Of a stretch of 64,000 bases of DNA, positions 24,436-33,218 are shown piece by piece. Under the pieces are notes generated by a model. The model did no database searches. It worked only from the letters and a program-made list of their open reading frames with translations, and was not told where the DNA came from. The stretch is taken from NCBI GenBank assembly GCA_963643225.1, contig CAVIIX010000002.1:1-64000 (forward strand), in the 5' to 3' direction. A program made the position numbers and the translations under genes. Source of the stretch: UBA1258 sp963643225. GTDB lineage: Bacteria; Bacillota; Clostridia; Lachnospirales; Lachnospiraceae. Numbering within the stretch: position 1 is the first letter of the stretch; each line of letters starts with the position of its first letter.

Positions 24436-25968
24436 ATGAATATTGAAAAAATAAGAGAATTTGCAGAGGATGAATCCCACCCGATAAGTGAACGTGAATT
24501 AAAGGACGCAACGGACATTTTCATGAAGGATTCAGAAGAGGATGCAGAATACATAAAGGATTTCATCAACTTTTATTATGCTGTAAGCCTTTCACATCAC
24601 AGCCTAAACCTCGACCAGATGCACCTTTGCAATCAGCGATACATAGCTCTTGTGCAAAGGCATCCGGAGCTGCGCATGCATCTTCCTTATTTATATTTAA
24701 AGGAAGTTGAATATTATAATTCGGTTAATTCCTTTGCTGAATGCGTGCGAAATTTAAATAATGCTATCGACCTTGAGGGTATACCGGACTTTTGCCTTGG
24801 GGCCTGCCTTTCAAAGGCTATCGACATTTTCATGATAACCGGTCTAAAAAAGGATGCTGAAAATTATATTGAAAAAATGCGCATCTTTTCTACGGTGTGC
24901 GACCTTCCGCCCCGTAGCCTCTATATGGTGGATACAAACCTTATGCAGGCTTATGCCACTATAGGCAAAAGAAAAGAATATGAATATTACAGAAATAATT
25001 TAAGAAGATATCCAAAGGAAGAATTAAACGAAGAAATTATAAATATTACACGTCTTTGCACGCTTGCTTCAGAAGCACTTATTGATGCAGACTTTCTTCC
25101 TCCTTCAAGCTTTATTGAAGAATTTGAAACGTTAATGCAGGAGCTTGATTTTTCGGATGCCAGACTGACTGCAGATTATTCCCAGTCTTTAGTGCCTGTT
25201 TTAAAATGGGTAAAGGACGTAGTACCAACTGAAAAGCTTGTTGAATATACCTTAAAGCTGGTAAATTATTCGGAAAATTATGCAGACAAGCTTAACATGT
25301 ATAAGGCTTTAATTGAAGACTTACATATTTCAAAGGAGGAATATCCAAAGGTTTACAATGAATATTTTCATTGCCTGATTAAATATTACGAGAGTGACTG
25401 TGAAAACCACAAACACGAAGTAATGTCCGAAATGCTTTCCTTTGAAATGGAGCGTCAGTACAGAGAAAAAGCAATGAAGGACGAACTTACAGGCATCGGT
25501 AACAGACATGCCTATGAGGAGGAGCTTGATAAAGTAAAGGCTGAAATTGTAAACGGTAAGGTTCCATCCAATCTTACGCTTATGGCTATGGACGTAAACG
25601 GCCTTAAGGGCGTAAACGATAATTATGGTCATAAGGCAGGTGACGAATACATTAAAGGTGCTGCCGAATGCCTTGAAAAAGCTGTTGGCAATTTCGGAAG
25701 CATTTTCCGTACCGGCGGAGATGAATTTTCGGCTATTGTAAGAGTCAAGAATTTCCCTGTTGAAAAGGTAGTGGAGATATTAAGAAAGAATTTATCAGAA
25801 TGGACAGATTCTTATGGCAATCAACTGTCAATGGCAATCGGTACTGCTTCAAGTGATGAATTTCCAGACAAGGCTTTGGATGAAATTATTGCAAAGGCCG
25901 ATGAAAGGATGTATAAAGACAAGAGTCGCTATTATCAGCAAACAGGAAAGGACAGAAGAACAAGATAG
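24436..25968 (+). CDS. Diguanylate cyclase with N-terminal TPR-like helical domain
   Basis: A 510-residue protein. Residues 1 to about 340 form an all-helical TPR-like sensor region without membrane segments. The GGDEF domain begins at about residue 345 (DELTGIGNRHAYEEEL). The active-site loop GGDEF is intact at 427-431, so c-di-GMP synthesis is expected; no clear RxxD inhibitory site was seen five residues before it. The protein is cytoplasmic. AGGAGCTTTGA lies before the ATG. It is followed directly by a repeat A copy whose first hairpin likely terminates transcription. Confidence 0.87.
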   Translation: MNIEKIREFAEDESHPISERELKDATDIFMKDSEEDAEYIKDFINFYYAVSLSHHSLNLDQMHLCNQRYIALVQRHPELRMHLPYLYLKEVEYYNSVNSFAECVRNLNNAIDLEGIPDFCLGACLSKAIDIFMITGLKKDAENYIEKMRIFSTVCDLPPRSLYMVDTNLMQAYATIGKRKEYEYYRNNLRRYPKEELNEEIINITRLCTLASEALIDADFLPPSSFIEEFETLMQELDFSDARLTADYSQSLVPVLKWVKDVVPTEKLVEYTLKLVNYSENYADKLNMYKALIEDLHISKEEYPKVYNEYFHCLIKYYESDCENHKHEVMSEMLSFEMERQYREKAMKDELTGIGNRHAYEEELDKVKAEIVNGKVPSNLTLMAMDVNGLKGVNDNYGHKAGDEYIKGAAECLEKAVGNFGSIFRTGGDEFSAIVRVKNFPVEKVVEILRKNLSEWTDSYGNQLSMAIGTASSDEFPDKALDEIIAKADERMYKDKSRYYQQTGKDRRTR

Positions 25969-25972
25969 GTTT

Positions 25973-26118
25973 ATCTTATAAAAACTAAAGAAAACCCACT
26001 GCCTTTAGGCGGTGGGTGCTCTTAAAATAGGTGCTTAGTTACAAGACAAGTACCTAGTAAGGCACGCAGTGCCGCTTTTAGTAGAGCCATAGCGAAACGG
26101 ATTGCGAATATCATTGAT
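25973..26118 (+). repeat. Full copy of dispersed repeat family A
   Basis: The same order of parts as 4281-4425. Hairpin 2 has changed from GAGGT/ACCTC to TAGGT/ACCTA, a compensated base-pair swap. Hairpin 1 is CCCACTGCC/GGCGGTGGG with a G-U. The terminus is ATTGCGAATATCATTGAT (26101-26118), and the ribosome site of mntP (GGAGAAAG) follows at once. Confidence 0.9.
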
Positions 26119-26130
26119 TGGAGAAAGAAA

Positions 26131-26718
26131 ATGTATTTTGAATTTATTTTAACAAACCTCTTACTTGGTGTAGGCCTTGCCATGGATGCTTTTTCGGTTT
26201 CTTTGGCTAATGGTCTCAACGAGCCTAAGATGAAAAAGGGCCGTATGAGCTACATAGCAGGCGTATTTGCTTTTTATCAGTGGTTTATGCCTATGGTGGG
26301 CTGGATATGTGTCCACACGATTCTTCAATATTTTGAAGTATTTGAAAAACTCATCCCCTGGATTGCACTTATTTTACTTGCCTATATTGGCGGCAAGATG
26401 TTAATTGAAGGTATTAAAAATAAAGAGGGTAACGAAGAGAGTGAGGCTTCAAAGGTAGGCTTTAAGGCTTTAATGCTTCAGGGCATTGCTACCTCAATCG
26501 ATGCTCTTTCGGTAGGCTTTACAATTGCAGAATATGATTTCTTATTTGCATTTATTGCTTCCCTCATCATCGCGGCTGTTACCTTTATAATCTGTATGGC
26601 AGGTTTAACACTTGGCAAGAAATTCGGTACAAGACTTGCGGGCAGGGCTTCGATTTTAGGTGGTGTAATTTTAATCGGTATCGGTCTTGAAATCTTTATT
26701 AAGGGAATATTCTTTTAA
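26131..26718 (+). CDS. mntP: MntP-family manganese efflux pump
   Basis: A 195-residue protein with six membrane helices. The paired acidic motifs of the family are visible: GLAMDAFSVSLANGL in helix 1 and GIATSIDALSVGFT in helix 4. MntP exports Mn2+ and protects against overload. No yybP-ykoY riboswitch was seen; the leader is occupied by the repeat A copy, so its expression may depend on repeat-borne sequence. Its stop overlaps the next start by one base (TAATG). Confidence 0.9.
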   Translation: MYFEFILTNLLLGVGLAMDAFSVSLANGLNEPKMKKGRMSYIAGVFAFYQWFMPMVGWICVHTILQYFEVFEKLIPWIALILLAYIGGKMLIEGIKNKEGNEESEASKVGFKALMLQGIATSIDALSVGFTIAEYDFLFAFIASLIIAAVTFIICMAGLTLGKKFGTRLAGRASILGGVILIGIGLEIFIKGIFF

Positions 26719-27266
26719 TGGAATACGAAATAATTAAAAGCAAAAGAAAAACAATTTCAATAGAAGTTAAACCGGATGGGCGCGTTGTAATCAAGGCGCC
26801 CTTATGCATGTCTAAATTTGCAATAGACTTATTTGTGCGGGATAAAAGGGACTGGATAGAAAAGACAGTTTCAAAGATGAAGGAGCGGGAAGCTTTGGAG
26901 GGATTTGTTCAAAAGCTTTCTAATGATGAATTAAAGGCTTTAAAGAAAGAAGCTAAAAAAATGATAACCCCATTGGTAGAAGAATATGCAGAAATAATGG
27001 GTGTTATTTATAATAGAATTTCAATCAGAGCCCAAACAACCAGGTGGGGAAGCTGTTCAAGAGATAAGAATTTAAACTTTAATTGTCTTTTAGCCTTAAC
27101 TCCCGAACCGGTCATCAGATATGTGGTGGTACATGAACTCTGCCACATTAAACACATGGACCATTCGAAACTCTTTTGGGCAGAGGTGGAAGAATATATG
27201 CCAGACTACAGGGTTTATAGAGAATGGCTTAAAGATAACGGGAATGCATTAATAAAAAAGCTGTAG
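26718..27266 (+). CDS. YgjP-like zinc metallopeptidase-domain protein (DUF45)
   Basis: A 182-residue cytoplasmic protein. The zinc site HELCH is at residues 139-143 with a further His149 (HMDHSKLFW), and TTRWGSCS about 25 residues before it is the usual family hallmark. YgjP/SprT-like proteins are gluzincin-type metalloproteins of poorly known physiological role. It is translationally coupled to mntP. A bidirectional terminator follows. Confidence 0.9.
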   Translation: MEYEIIKSKRKTISIEVKPDGRVVIKAPLCMSKFAIDLFVRDKRDWIEKTVSKMKEREALEGFVQKLSNDELKALKKEAKKMITPLVEEYAEIMGVIYNRISIRAQTTRWGSCSRDKNLNFNCLLALTPEPVIRYVVVHELCHIKHMDHSKLFWAEVEEYMPDYRVYREWLKDNGNALIKKL

Positions 27267-27294
27267 TTATTACCCTAATAACTACAGCTTTTAT
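27256..27294. terminator. Bidirectional terminator between convergent genes
   Basis: Seventeen-base-pair stem AAAAGCTGTAGTTATTA/TAATAACTACAGCTTTT around CCC. Confidence 0.92.
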
Positions 27295-27309
27295 ATATTA
27301 ATTCTAAAT

Positions 27310-27552
27310 TTAACAAAAGGACTCAAATACATCAATAATGCGGTTTATACCGTCCATCGAAAGCTTGGGCACCATAAGAGCCTTGCAGGCTATCGCAGTC
27401 TGCTTTCCGAATTCTTTTAAATATGCATCATCTATTAATGGGCTTTCCAGAGGAGAGCCTGCCACCTGCTTAAAAGCAGATTCAAAATCCATCATTTCTT
27501 TCTGTGTGGCTCCTGCTACTATTGCTCTAATTTCAAATTCGGATTTGTTCAT
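27310..27552 (-). CDS. Small hypothetical protein
   Basis: An 80-residue acidic helical protein (MNKSEFEIRAIVAGATQKEM...GINRIIDVFESFC) that I do not recognise. Its amino-acid make-up looks natural, a TATAAT lies about 35 bases upstream on the minus strand, and a bidirectional terminator lies behind it. The ribosome site is weak (CTGGGT before the ATG at 27552; ATG 27558 is also possible). The opposite-strand frame 27338-27580 looks less protein-like. It could be a remnant. Confidence 0.45.
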   Translation of the reverse strand: MNKSEFEIRAIVAGATQKEMMDFESAFKQVAGSPLESPLIDDAYLKEFGKQTAIACKALMVPKLSMDGINRIIDVFESFC

Positions 27553-27713
27553 ATTCATACCCAGCAATCATTTTAGATAAGTTTAATTATAACGGGTTGG
27601 TATTATATGAAAATTAAAAATTCTTTTATAAATCCTTGTAAAGAAGTATTGAAAGAATTAGAAAACAATTTAACTAAGTCAAAGCAATTTGCCTCCTCTA
27701 AGCGCGTCTTGAT

Positions 27714-28391
27714 CTATATGAACTGAAGGCTTAATGCGATGAGTAACTGACCTAAGTAGTAAAGAGAAAGGTTTGCAACACGCATTGAGAATTTTGTTTT
27801 GCCTGTAAAGGTGTTGAAGATTAACACGATGTCACTTGCGGTAAAGAATACAGCACCTACTGCATAGAGAAGAGCCTGTATTGAACGGGGTGACGTAGCA
27901 AGGTTTCCTAATGCAACTGCCGTCATCACAATTACAGCACCGATGTAGAACACACCGAAAAGCTTGAAGGCAATTTTTACCTTTTCTATATGAGTAAAAA
28001 TCAAATAAAGTGTAATAATTGCAGCTACTGCTCCGATTGTCACGCTTATTAACAGGCTTTCCGATAAAGGGATTAAAGCAACTAAATAAACGATGTGACC
28101 TGCAAGGAACGCTGCAATGCCAAGTAAGAAAATTTTCTGCCCGGTTTTTTTAAATACAAATCGCAAATTAAGCAGTACGTCTCCGACGGCTCCAAGAATC
28201 AAACCGATTACAATGAGCTTTGAAAAGGAATCGTTTTGTGAAAGAGCTCTGCTTAAAATACCCAAAGCTACGAAGGTGCAGGATGCTAATCCCTTTAGAA
28301 CAACTGCAGCCACGTAATTTTTCCTTTTTTCAAAATAAATAAACAGGGCCTGAATAATCATGCCCAATAAGCATAAATATAAATACCTCAT
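27714..28391 (-). CDS. YhhN-family lysoplasmalogenase-like membrane protein
   Basis: A 225-residue protein with about seven to eight membrane helices. Family landmarks are GAVGDVLLNLRF near residue 79, GHIVYLVAL, and GAVFFTASDIVLIFN near residue 180, with the two conserved Asp residues of the TMEM86/YhhN fold. Lysoplasmalogenases hydrolyse the vinyl-ether bond of lysoplasmalogens, lipids that many Clostridia make, so the role fits the host. AGGTGGAGG lies before the ATG. It is single and divergent from the next GGDEF gene. Confidence 0.87.
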   Translation of the reverse strand: MRYLYLCLLGMIIQALFIYFEKRKNYVAAVVLKGLASCTFVALGILSRALSQNDSFSKLIVIGLILGAVGDVLLNLRFVFKKTGQKIFLLGIAAFLAGHIVYLVALIPLSESLLISVTIGAVAAIITLYLIFTHIEKVKIAFKLFGVFYIGAVIVMTAVALGNLATSPRSIQALLYAVGAVFFTASDIVLIFNTFTGKTKFSMRVANLSLYYLGQLLIALSLQFI

Positions 28392-28517
28392 AAATTGTAA
28401 CCTCCACCTAAAATTATACCATGCAAACCAACTTTTGTTAATCGTGATTTGATATGATAGTGTATATTCGGATAAATTTTATGATATACTCATATAAAAA
28501 CCTAAAGGTATAATTTT

Positions 28518-29609
28518 ATGAATTTTTATTCAAGCATCATTTTTATCGAAGCCTTTGCTGCGATAGCAATGATTACGCTGATTGCCAGAAATCCTGTTAT
28601 CGATAAGCATATGCGAAGGGATTACTGCATTGATTTTCTGCTGATAGTGGTGATTGTAACTACAGAGTGGTTTAATATTTTCCTTAACGGATCGGCTGAA
28701 TCCTTAAGGACGCTGCACTATGCGGTAAAATGTCTTGAATTTTGTTTTGTGCCCATGCTTCCCGCGGTTGCTATTCTTACTTTTGACTATTTTAAACCAA
28801 GGAAACCTTTAATGTATCTTAATGCGGCTCATTGGGGTTTAGAAATTATTTCCTGCTTTACAGGCTGGGTATTTTATATGGATGCCGGTAATAATTACGT
28901 AAGGGGACCTCTTTATTTTGTTTTTGTAGTCTTTTACATGACTGAAACCGGAATTTTAGTTTGGTCTTTAGTGCGCCACGGAAAGAGTTACCAGAACAAT
29001 AACTACCTGGGCATTATAACCGGCGGGTTATTCGCAATAAGCGGTATTACGCTTCAGCTGTTTGATTCGGAAATCAGAACTTCCTGGCTTGCGGTTGAAA
29101 TGGGCTTTATCATGAGCTACATCTATTTTAACGATATGGAGCTTCAGACAGACAAGCTCACAGGCCTTTTAAACCGGTGGTGCTATGAACAAAGACTTGC
29201 ATCCATTGATTATCAGACCGCAATTTTAATATTTGACGTTGACTCCTTTAAATCCATTAACGATTCTTTCGGCCACCTTGTGGGAGATGAATGCTTAAAG
29301 ACCACGGCAAGACTCATTCGTAAAAATTTTTCAAAAGAAGGAAAATGCTACAGAATCGGTGGCGATGAATTTTGTGTTATTTTAAAAAAGAAGAGTAAAT
29401 ATGCTTTATCTCATTCTGATGAGCGACTGAATGCGTTAATCGAACATTTTTCAATCGATGTGCGGAATGCAAGAAAGGCTGATCCACGATTTACAAATAT
29501 TTCCGTAGGTTATGCTTTCACGGACCCTGATTTTTCAATTAACTGGGCTATCGAGAAGGCTGACAGACAAATGTATGACATTAAGGTGAAAAATAAGGCA
29601 GTGGATTAA
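28518..29609 (+). CDS. Membrane-bound diguanylate cyclase
   Basis: A 363-residue protein. Residues 1 to about 210 contain about six to seven hydrophobic helices, resembling the 7TM input of histidine kinases. The GGDEF domain starts at about residue 214 (DKLTGLLNRWCYEQRL), and the loop GGDEF is intact at 281-285. It likely makes c-di-GMP in response to a membrane signal. The ribosome site is poor (CTAAAGGTATAATTTT). It is followed by a strong terminator. It is the second GGDEF protein within 5 kb, with a different input domain from 24436. Confidence 0.87.
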   Translation: MNFYSSIIFIEAFAAIAMITLIARNPVIDKHMRRDYCIDFLLIVVIVTTEWFNIFLNGSAESLRTLHYAVKCLEFCFVPMLPAVAILTFDYFKPRKPLMYLNAAHWGLEIISCFTGWVFYMDAGNNYVRGPLYFVFVVFYMTETGILVWSLVRHGKSYQNNNYLGIITGGLFAISGITLQLFDSEIRTSWLAVEMGFIMSYIYFNDMELQTDKLTGLLNRWCYEQRLASIDYQTAILIFDVDSFKSINDSFGHLVGDECLKTTARLIRKNFSKEGKCYRIGGDEFCVILKKKSKYALSHSDERLNALIEHFSIDVRNARKADPRFTNISVGYAFTDPDFSINWAIEKADRQMYDIKVKNKAVD

Positions 29610-29631
29610 ATCCTGTTTTACACAATTACAG

Positions 29632-29666
29632 AAAAAAGAGGCTTCTGTTGATGAAGCCTCTTTTTT
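29632..29666 (+). terminator. Intrinsic terminator after the membrane GGDEF gene
   Basis: Stem AAAAAAGAGGCTTC/GAAGCCTCTTTTTT with a seven-base loop. Confidence 0.93.
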
Positions 29667-29667
29667 G

Positions 29668-29780
29668 CAATATAGAAAATTGCTGCGCACTTCCATATAT
29701 TGTAAAAAAAGGCACTACGTGCCAAGGATGCGCACTTACGCGAAAGGAATATGTCGCCTTTGAGACCGCGCCAGACGCTT
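29668..29780 (+). repeat. Repeat family B, long copy
   Basis: CAATATA...TATATTG hairpin (29668-29702), an A-run, palindromic GGCACTACGTGCC (29711-29723), then GATGCGCAC, ACGCGAAAGGAATATGTCGCC and TTTGAGACCGCGCC. The first 58 bases are identical to 31361-31418. It starts right after a terminator T-run. Confidence 0.85.
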
Positions 29781-29806
29781 TAGTTTCGCAAGCGAAACTC
29801 TTTTTT
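29781..29806 (+). terminator. Second terminator-like hairpin behind the repeat
   Basis: AGTTTCGCAAGCGAAACT plus C and six T. It matches the core of the terminator at 3121-3149, but here it has no gene directly in front of it. Confidence 0.75.
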
Positions 29807-29931
29807 ACCTTTACCTAGACTTTTAAAAAGCGTATGTGAATAAACGATTTGTCATGGTAGAGTAAATTGTTTAAAATGCACAAAATCACAAAAGAAAAAT
29901 TGGCCAAGTGTACAAAATGACCGAGAAAGGG

Positions 29932-29960
29932 TTGATTAGGGTGGATGAAGGTGGTATATT
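29932..29960 (+). promoter_or_regulatory. Promoter of the third sugar ABC operon
   Basis: TTGATT (29932-29937), 17-base spacer, TATATT (29955-29960). The initiation point would be near 29967, immediately before the paired operators. Confidence 0.7.
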
Positions 29961-29968
29961 TGCCTTAC

Positions 29969-30006
29969 TGAAAACGTTACCGCAAACAATTTCGGTAACG
30001 CTTTCA
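29969..30006. promoter_or_regulatory. Paired LacI-type operators
   Basis: TGAAAACGTTACCG (29969-29982) and, inverted, CGGTAACGCTTTCA (29993-30006), centres 24 base pairs apart with a central CG in each. They lie just downstream of the -10 box, as expected for repression by the LacI protein encoded at 33219. They also resemble CcpA cre sites. Confidence 0.75.
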
Positions 30007-30046
30007 AACGTAAACAACTTTTTATAACCTAGGGAGGAAAAAGATT

Positions 30047-31312
30047 ATGAAGAAGAAAATTGCTTCCTTAATCCTTGCAGCTACAATGGCTATCGGCCTT
30101 CTTGCAGGATGCGGATCCAAGACCGGTTCTGTTTACTGGCTTAACTTCAAGCCCGAAGCAGACGAAGCTTTACAGGAAATTGCAAAGACCTATGAAGCAG
30201 AAACAGGCGTCAAGGTTACAATCGTTACAGCAGCAAGTGGTACTTATGAATCTACACTTACTTCTGAAATGGACAAGTCAGAGGCACCTACACTTTTCGT
30301 TGTTGGTAACTCAGCAGCTGTTAAAACATGGGGCGACTACTGCTACGACTTAAAGGACACAGCAGTTTACAAAGAACTTACAACAGATGACTTTACACTT
30401 TATACCCAGGACGGTAAGGCAGCTTCCATCGGCTACTGCTATGAAGCATTCGGTATCATCGTTAACAAGACATTACTTGCTAAGGCAGGCTACTCTGTAG
30501 CTGACATAAAGGACTTTGACTCTTTGAAGGCCGTTGCTGATGATATTCATGCCCGCTCTGCAGAACTTGGCTTTGATGCATTCACATCTTCAGGTATGGA
30601 TGATTCTTCAAGCTGGAGATTCTCGGGCCACCTTGCTAACATGCCTTTATATTATGAATCAGTTGATGACGGCTGGACAGAATGCCCTGCTACAATCAAA
30701 GGTACTTACCTTGATAACTATAAGAAGATCTGGGATCTTTATATCACAGACTCTGCATACGAAGCTAACACCCTTGCAACAGGCGGCTATGATGCTGAAG
30801 GCGAATTCTTAAAGGGTGAGGCAGTGTTCTATCAGAACGGTACCTGGGAGTACTCAGCACTCTCAGCTGTATACGGCGATGACGAAATCCAGATGATTCC
30901 TATTTACTGTGGTGTTGCAGGCGAAGAAAACGCCGGCCTTTGCGCTGGTACAGAAAACTGCTGGGCAGTAAATGGCAAGGCTTCTGAAGAGGATATCCAG
31001 GCTACACTTGATTTCATGTACTGGATGGTTACAAGCGAAGCAGGTACAAGCTTAATGGCTGAACAGTTCGGTGAAATTCCTTACAAGAAGGCAGCTACCA
31101 ATCCTAACAAGTTCTTCCAGGATGCATCTGCACTTATCAACGAAGGAAAATACTCCGTTACATGGGCATTCAACTATACTCCTAATGTAAATGACTGGAG
31201 AGCAACCGTAGTTGCAGCTATGAACCAGTACGATAACGGCGGTTCATGGGATGATGTTGTAACAGCATTCGTTGACGGATGGGCTACACAGTATCAGGCA
31301 GCTAACAACTAA
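30047..31312 (+). CDS. Sugar ABC transporter substrate-binding lipoprotein
   Basis: A 421-residue binding protein. The lipobox is LAGC (Cys22), with a very short linker before the fold starts at GSVYWLNFKPEADEAL. Solute-binding family 1 patterns are seen, such as AKTYEAETGVKVTIV and APTLFVVGN; many Trp/Tyr residues in the second half suit sugar stacking. First gene of the operon 30047-34220 with two permeases and a LacI regulator. AGGGAGG precedes the ATG. Operators lie in the leader. The sugar is not identifiable. Confidence 0.9.
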   Translation: MKKKIASLILAATMAIGLLAGCGSKTGSVYWLNFKPEADEALQEIAKTYEAETGVKVTIVTAASGTYESTLTSEMDKSEAPTLFVVGNSAAVKTWGDYCYDLKDTAVYKELTTDDFTLYTQDGKAASIGYCYEAFGIIVNKTLLAKAGYSVADIKDFDSLKAVADDIHARSAELGFDAFTSSGMDDSSSWRFSGHLANMPLYYESVDDGWTECPATIKGTYLDNYKKIWDLYITDSAYEANTLATGGYDAEGEFLKGEAVFYQNGTWEYSALSAVYGDDEIQMIPIYCGVAGEENAGLCAGTENCWAVNGKASEEDIQATLDFMYWMVTSEAGTSLMAEQFGEIPYKKAATNPNKFFQDASALINEGKYSVTWAFNYTPNVNDWRATVVAAMNQYDNGGSWDDVVTAFVDGWATQYQAANN

Positions 31313-31326
31313 AACCTGTTAATTAA

Positions 31327-31359
31327 AAGGGGTGGGCAATCGTCCCGCCCCCTTTTTTT
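31327..31359 (+). terminator. Intrinsic terminator/attenuator between binding protein and permeases
   Basis: Stem AAAGGGGTGGG...CCCGCCCCCTTT followed by seven T. Like 15192-15228 it sits inside an operon. Confidence 0.88.
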
Positions 31360-31360
31360 A

Positions 31361-31430
31361 CAATATAGAAAATTGCTGCGCACTTCCATATATTGTAAAA
31401 AAAGGCACTACGTGCCAATGCTGCGCACGT
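31361..31430 (+). repeat. Repeat family B, short copy
   Basis: The first 58 bases (31361-31418) are identical to 29668-29725; it then ends in TGCTGCGCAC. It lies immediately after the terminator T-run, inside the ABC operon. Confidence 0.88.
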
Positions 31431-31458
31431 TTTACTATAAAAAAATCAGGAGTAAGGT

Positions 31459-32370
31459 ATGAGTAAAAATGATAGTATGAACGTAAATTCCATACTGATA
31501 AGACGTCCGATTAAGAGATGGTTTCCTTTATTTCTTCTTCCGACTCTTGCAGCCTTTTCAATAGGATTTTTATATCCTTTTATACAGGGAATTTACCTTT
31601 CTTTATGTAAATTCACCACCACAAGCGATGCAGCCTTCATAGGCTTTTCAAATTATGCAAGGGCATTTAAAGATCCAACCTTCCTGCACGCTTTCTGGTA
31701 TACTGCACTTTTTGCTTTTACTTCACTTGTGATTATCAACGTATGCGCCTTTATAGTGGCCTGTTTACTGACACTTGGCATAAAGGGTGCAAACCTTTTC
31801 AGAACCGCCTTTTTCCTGCCCAACCTTATCGGCGGTATCGTACTTGGCTACATCTGGAACATGATTTTTAACGGTATTCTGATTAAGTACAACACCTCAG
31901 TTTTAATCGAAACAAAATACGGTTTCTGGGGCTTGATTATAATGGTAGCCTGGCAGCAGATAGGCTACATGATGATTATTTACATCGCAGGCCTTCAGGC
32001 AATTCCTGAGGATATGATGGAAGCTGCAAGAATCGACGGAGCCAATAAACTTGAGACTCTTTTTAAAGTTACAATTCCAAACATGATGCCTTCCTTCACC
32101 ATCTGCTTTTTCCTGACCTTAACAAACGGCTTTAAACTGTTTGACCAAAACGTAGCCTTGACAGGCGGTGAGCCTTACGAATTTTTAGCAGACGGCTCTG
32201 TTGTAAAGACAACGGAAATGCTTGCTTTAAATATTTTCAACACCTTCTACGGACAAAACGTTACTTCCCGTGGCGTTGCCCAGGCAAAGGCAGTGCTTTT
32301 CTTTATACTGGTAGCAGGTATTTCCATTGCCCAGCTTAAATTAAGTAAATCAAAGGAGGTGCAGCAGTAA
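31459..32370 (+). CDS. Sugar ABC transporter permease (MalF/UgpA type)
   Basis: A 303-residue permease with six helices after a charged N-terminal head. The N-terminal helix reads FPLFLLPTLAAFSIGFLYPF, and the EAA loop is DMMEAARIDGANKLETLFKV. It overlaps the next permease by one base (TAATG). AGGAGTAAGGT precedes the ATG. Partner of the 30047 binding protein; the ATPase is not local. A repeat B copy lies in the gap in front of it. Confidence 0.92.
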   Translation: MSKNDSMNVNSILIRRPIKRWFPLFLLPTLAAFSIGFLYPFIQGIYLSLCKFTTTSDAAFIGFSNYARAFKDPTFLHAFWYTALFAFTSLVIINVCAFIVACLLTLGIKGANLFRTAFFLPNLIGGIVLGYIWNMIFNGILIKYNTSVLIETKYGFWGLIIMVAWQQIGYMMIIYIAGLQAIPEDMMEAARIDGANKLETLFKVTIPNMMPSFTICFFLTLTNGFKLFDQNVALTGGEPYEFLADGSVVKTTEMLALNIFNTFYGQNVTSRGVAQAKAVLFFILVAGISIAQLKLSKSKEVQQ

Positions 32371-33215
32371 TGAAGCAGCAAAAGAAAATCGGAAGCACAC
32401 TCCTTACAATATTTTTATCACTGTTAACGATTGTGTATATTTCACCGGTATTAATCGTATTGATGAACTCCTTTAAGGAGAATACCTTTGTTAAAACCAG
32501 GACGTTTTCTTTACCTGACGCAGAAACCTGTGTAGCCTTTAAAAACTACATAAAGGGCTTTACCTTCGGAAATTATCCTTTTCTTGAATCGGTAGCCCAT
32601 TCCTTTTTAATTACGATTCTTTCAACGGTTTTGATTTTAGTGTGTACCGCGATGACTGCCTGGTACATTGAAAGAGTAAATTCCTTAATATGTAAAATCT
32701 GCTATTACCTTTTTGTGTTCTCGATGGTGGTGCCCTTCCAGATGGTAATGTTTACACTGGCAAAGACAGCAGATACCTTAAAGCTCAACACTCCCTTCAC
32801 CATTCCCATTGTGTACCTTGGCTTTGGCGCAGGCATGGCGGTGTTTATGTTTACGGGATTCATAAAGGGACTTCCTCTTGAAATCGAAGAAGCTGCGGCA
32901 ATCGACGGCTGCGGCCCGGTAAAGACCTTCTTTGGCGTGGTGGTGCCCATGCTTAAGCCTACACTTATTTCAGTAGGCATTCTTGAGATTATGTGGATCT
33001 GGAACGACTACCTTCTTCCTTATCTTGTCTTGAACAGAAAGAAGTACATGACCATACCCATTCACATTCAATATCTTCAGGGCAGCTACGGAGCAGTTGA
33101 CTTAGGTGCTATAATGGCTCTGATAGTGCTAAGTATCATTCCTATGATTATTTTCTACTTAACCTGTCAGAAATACATTATTAAGGGTGTTGCTGCCGGA
33201 GCAGTAAAGGGTTAA
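32370..33215 (+). CDS. Sugar ABC transporter permease (MalG/UgpE type)
   Basis: A 281-residue permease with six helices. The EAA loop is LEIEEAAAIDGCGPVKTFFG, and the C-terminus is CQKYIIKGVAAGAVKG. AAAGGAGGTGCAGCAG in the end of the upstream gene serves its start. The LacI regulator follows after three bases, so all four genes form one transcription unit. Confidence 0.92.
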   Translation: MKQQKKIGSTLLTIFLSLLTIVYISPVLIVLMNSFKENTFVKTRTFSLPDAETCVAFKNYIKGFTFGNYPFLESVAHSFLITILSTVLILVCTAMTAWYIERVNSLICKICYYLFVFSMVVPFQMVMFTLAKTADTLKLNTPFTIPIVYLGFGAGMAVFMFTGFIKGLPLEIEEAAAIDGCGPVKTFFGVVVPMLKPTLISVGILEIMWIWNDYLLPYLVLNRKKYMTIPIHIQYLQGSYGAVDLGAIMALIVLSIIPMIIFYLTCQKYIIKGVAAGAVKG

Positions 33216-33218
33216 AAA

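Noticed and set aside
26119..26130. yybP-ykoY manganese riboswitch before mntP
   Set aside because: Only 12 bases separate repeat A from the start codon and the repeat does not show the yybP-ykoY aptamer elements.
27607..27726. A 39-codon lysine-rich open frame on the plus strand overlapping the end of the lysoplasmalogenase gene
   Set aside because: The ribosome site is weak and its 3' end lies antisense in a solid gene. Lysine/asparagine-rich short frames arise readily in AT-rich spacers.
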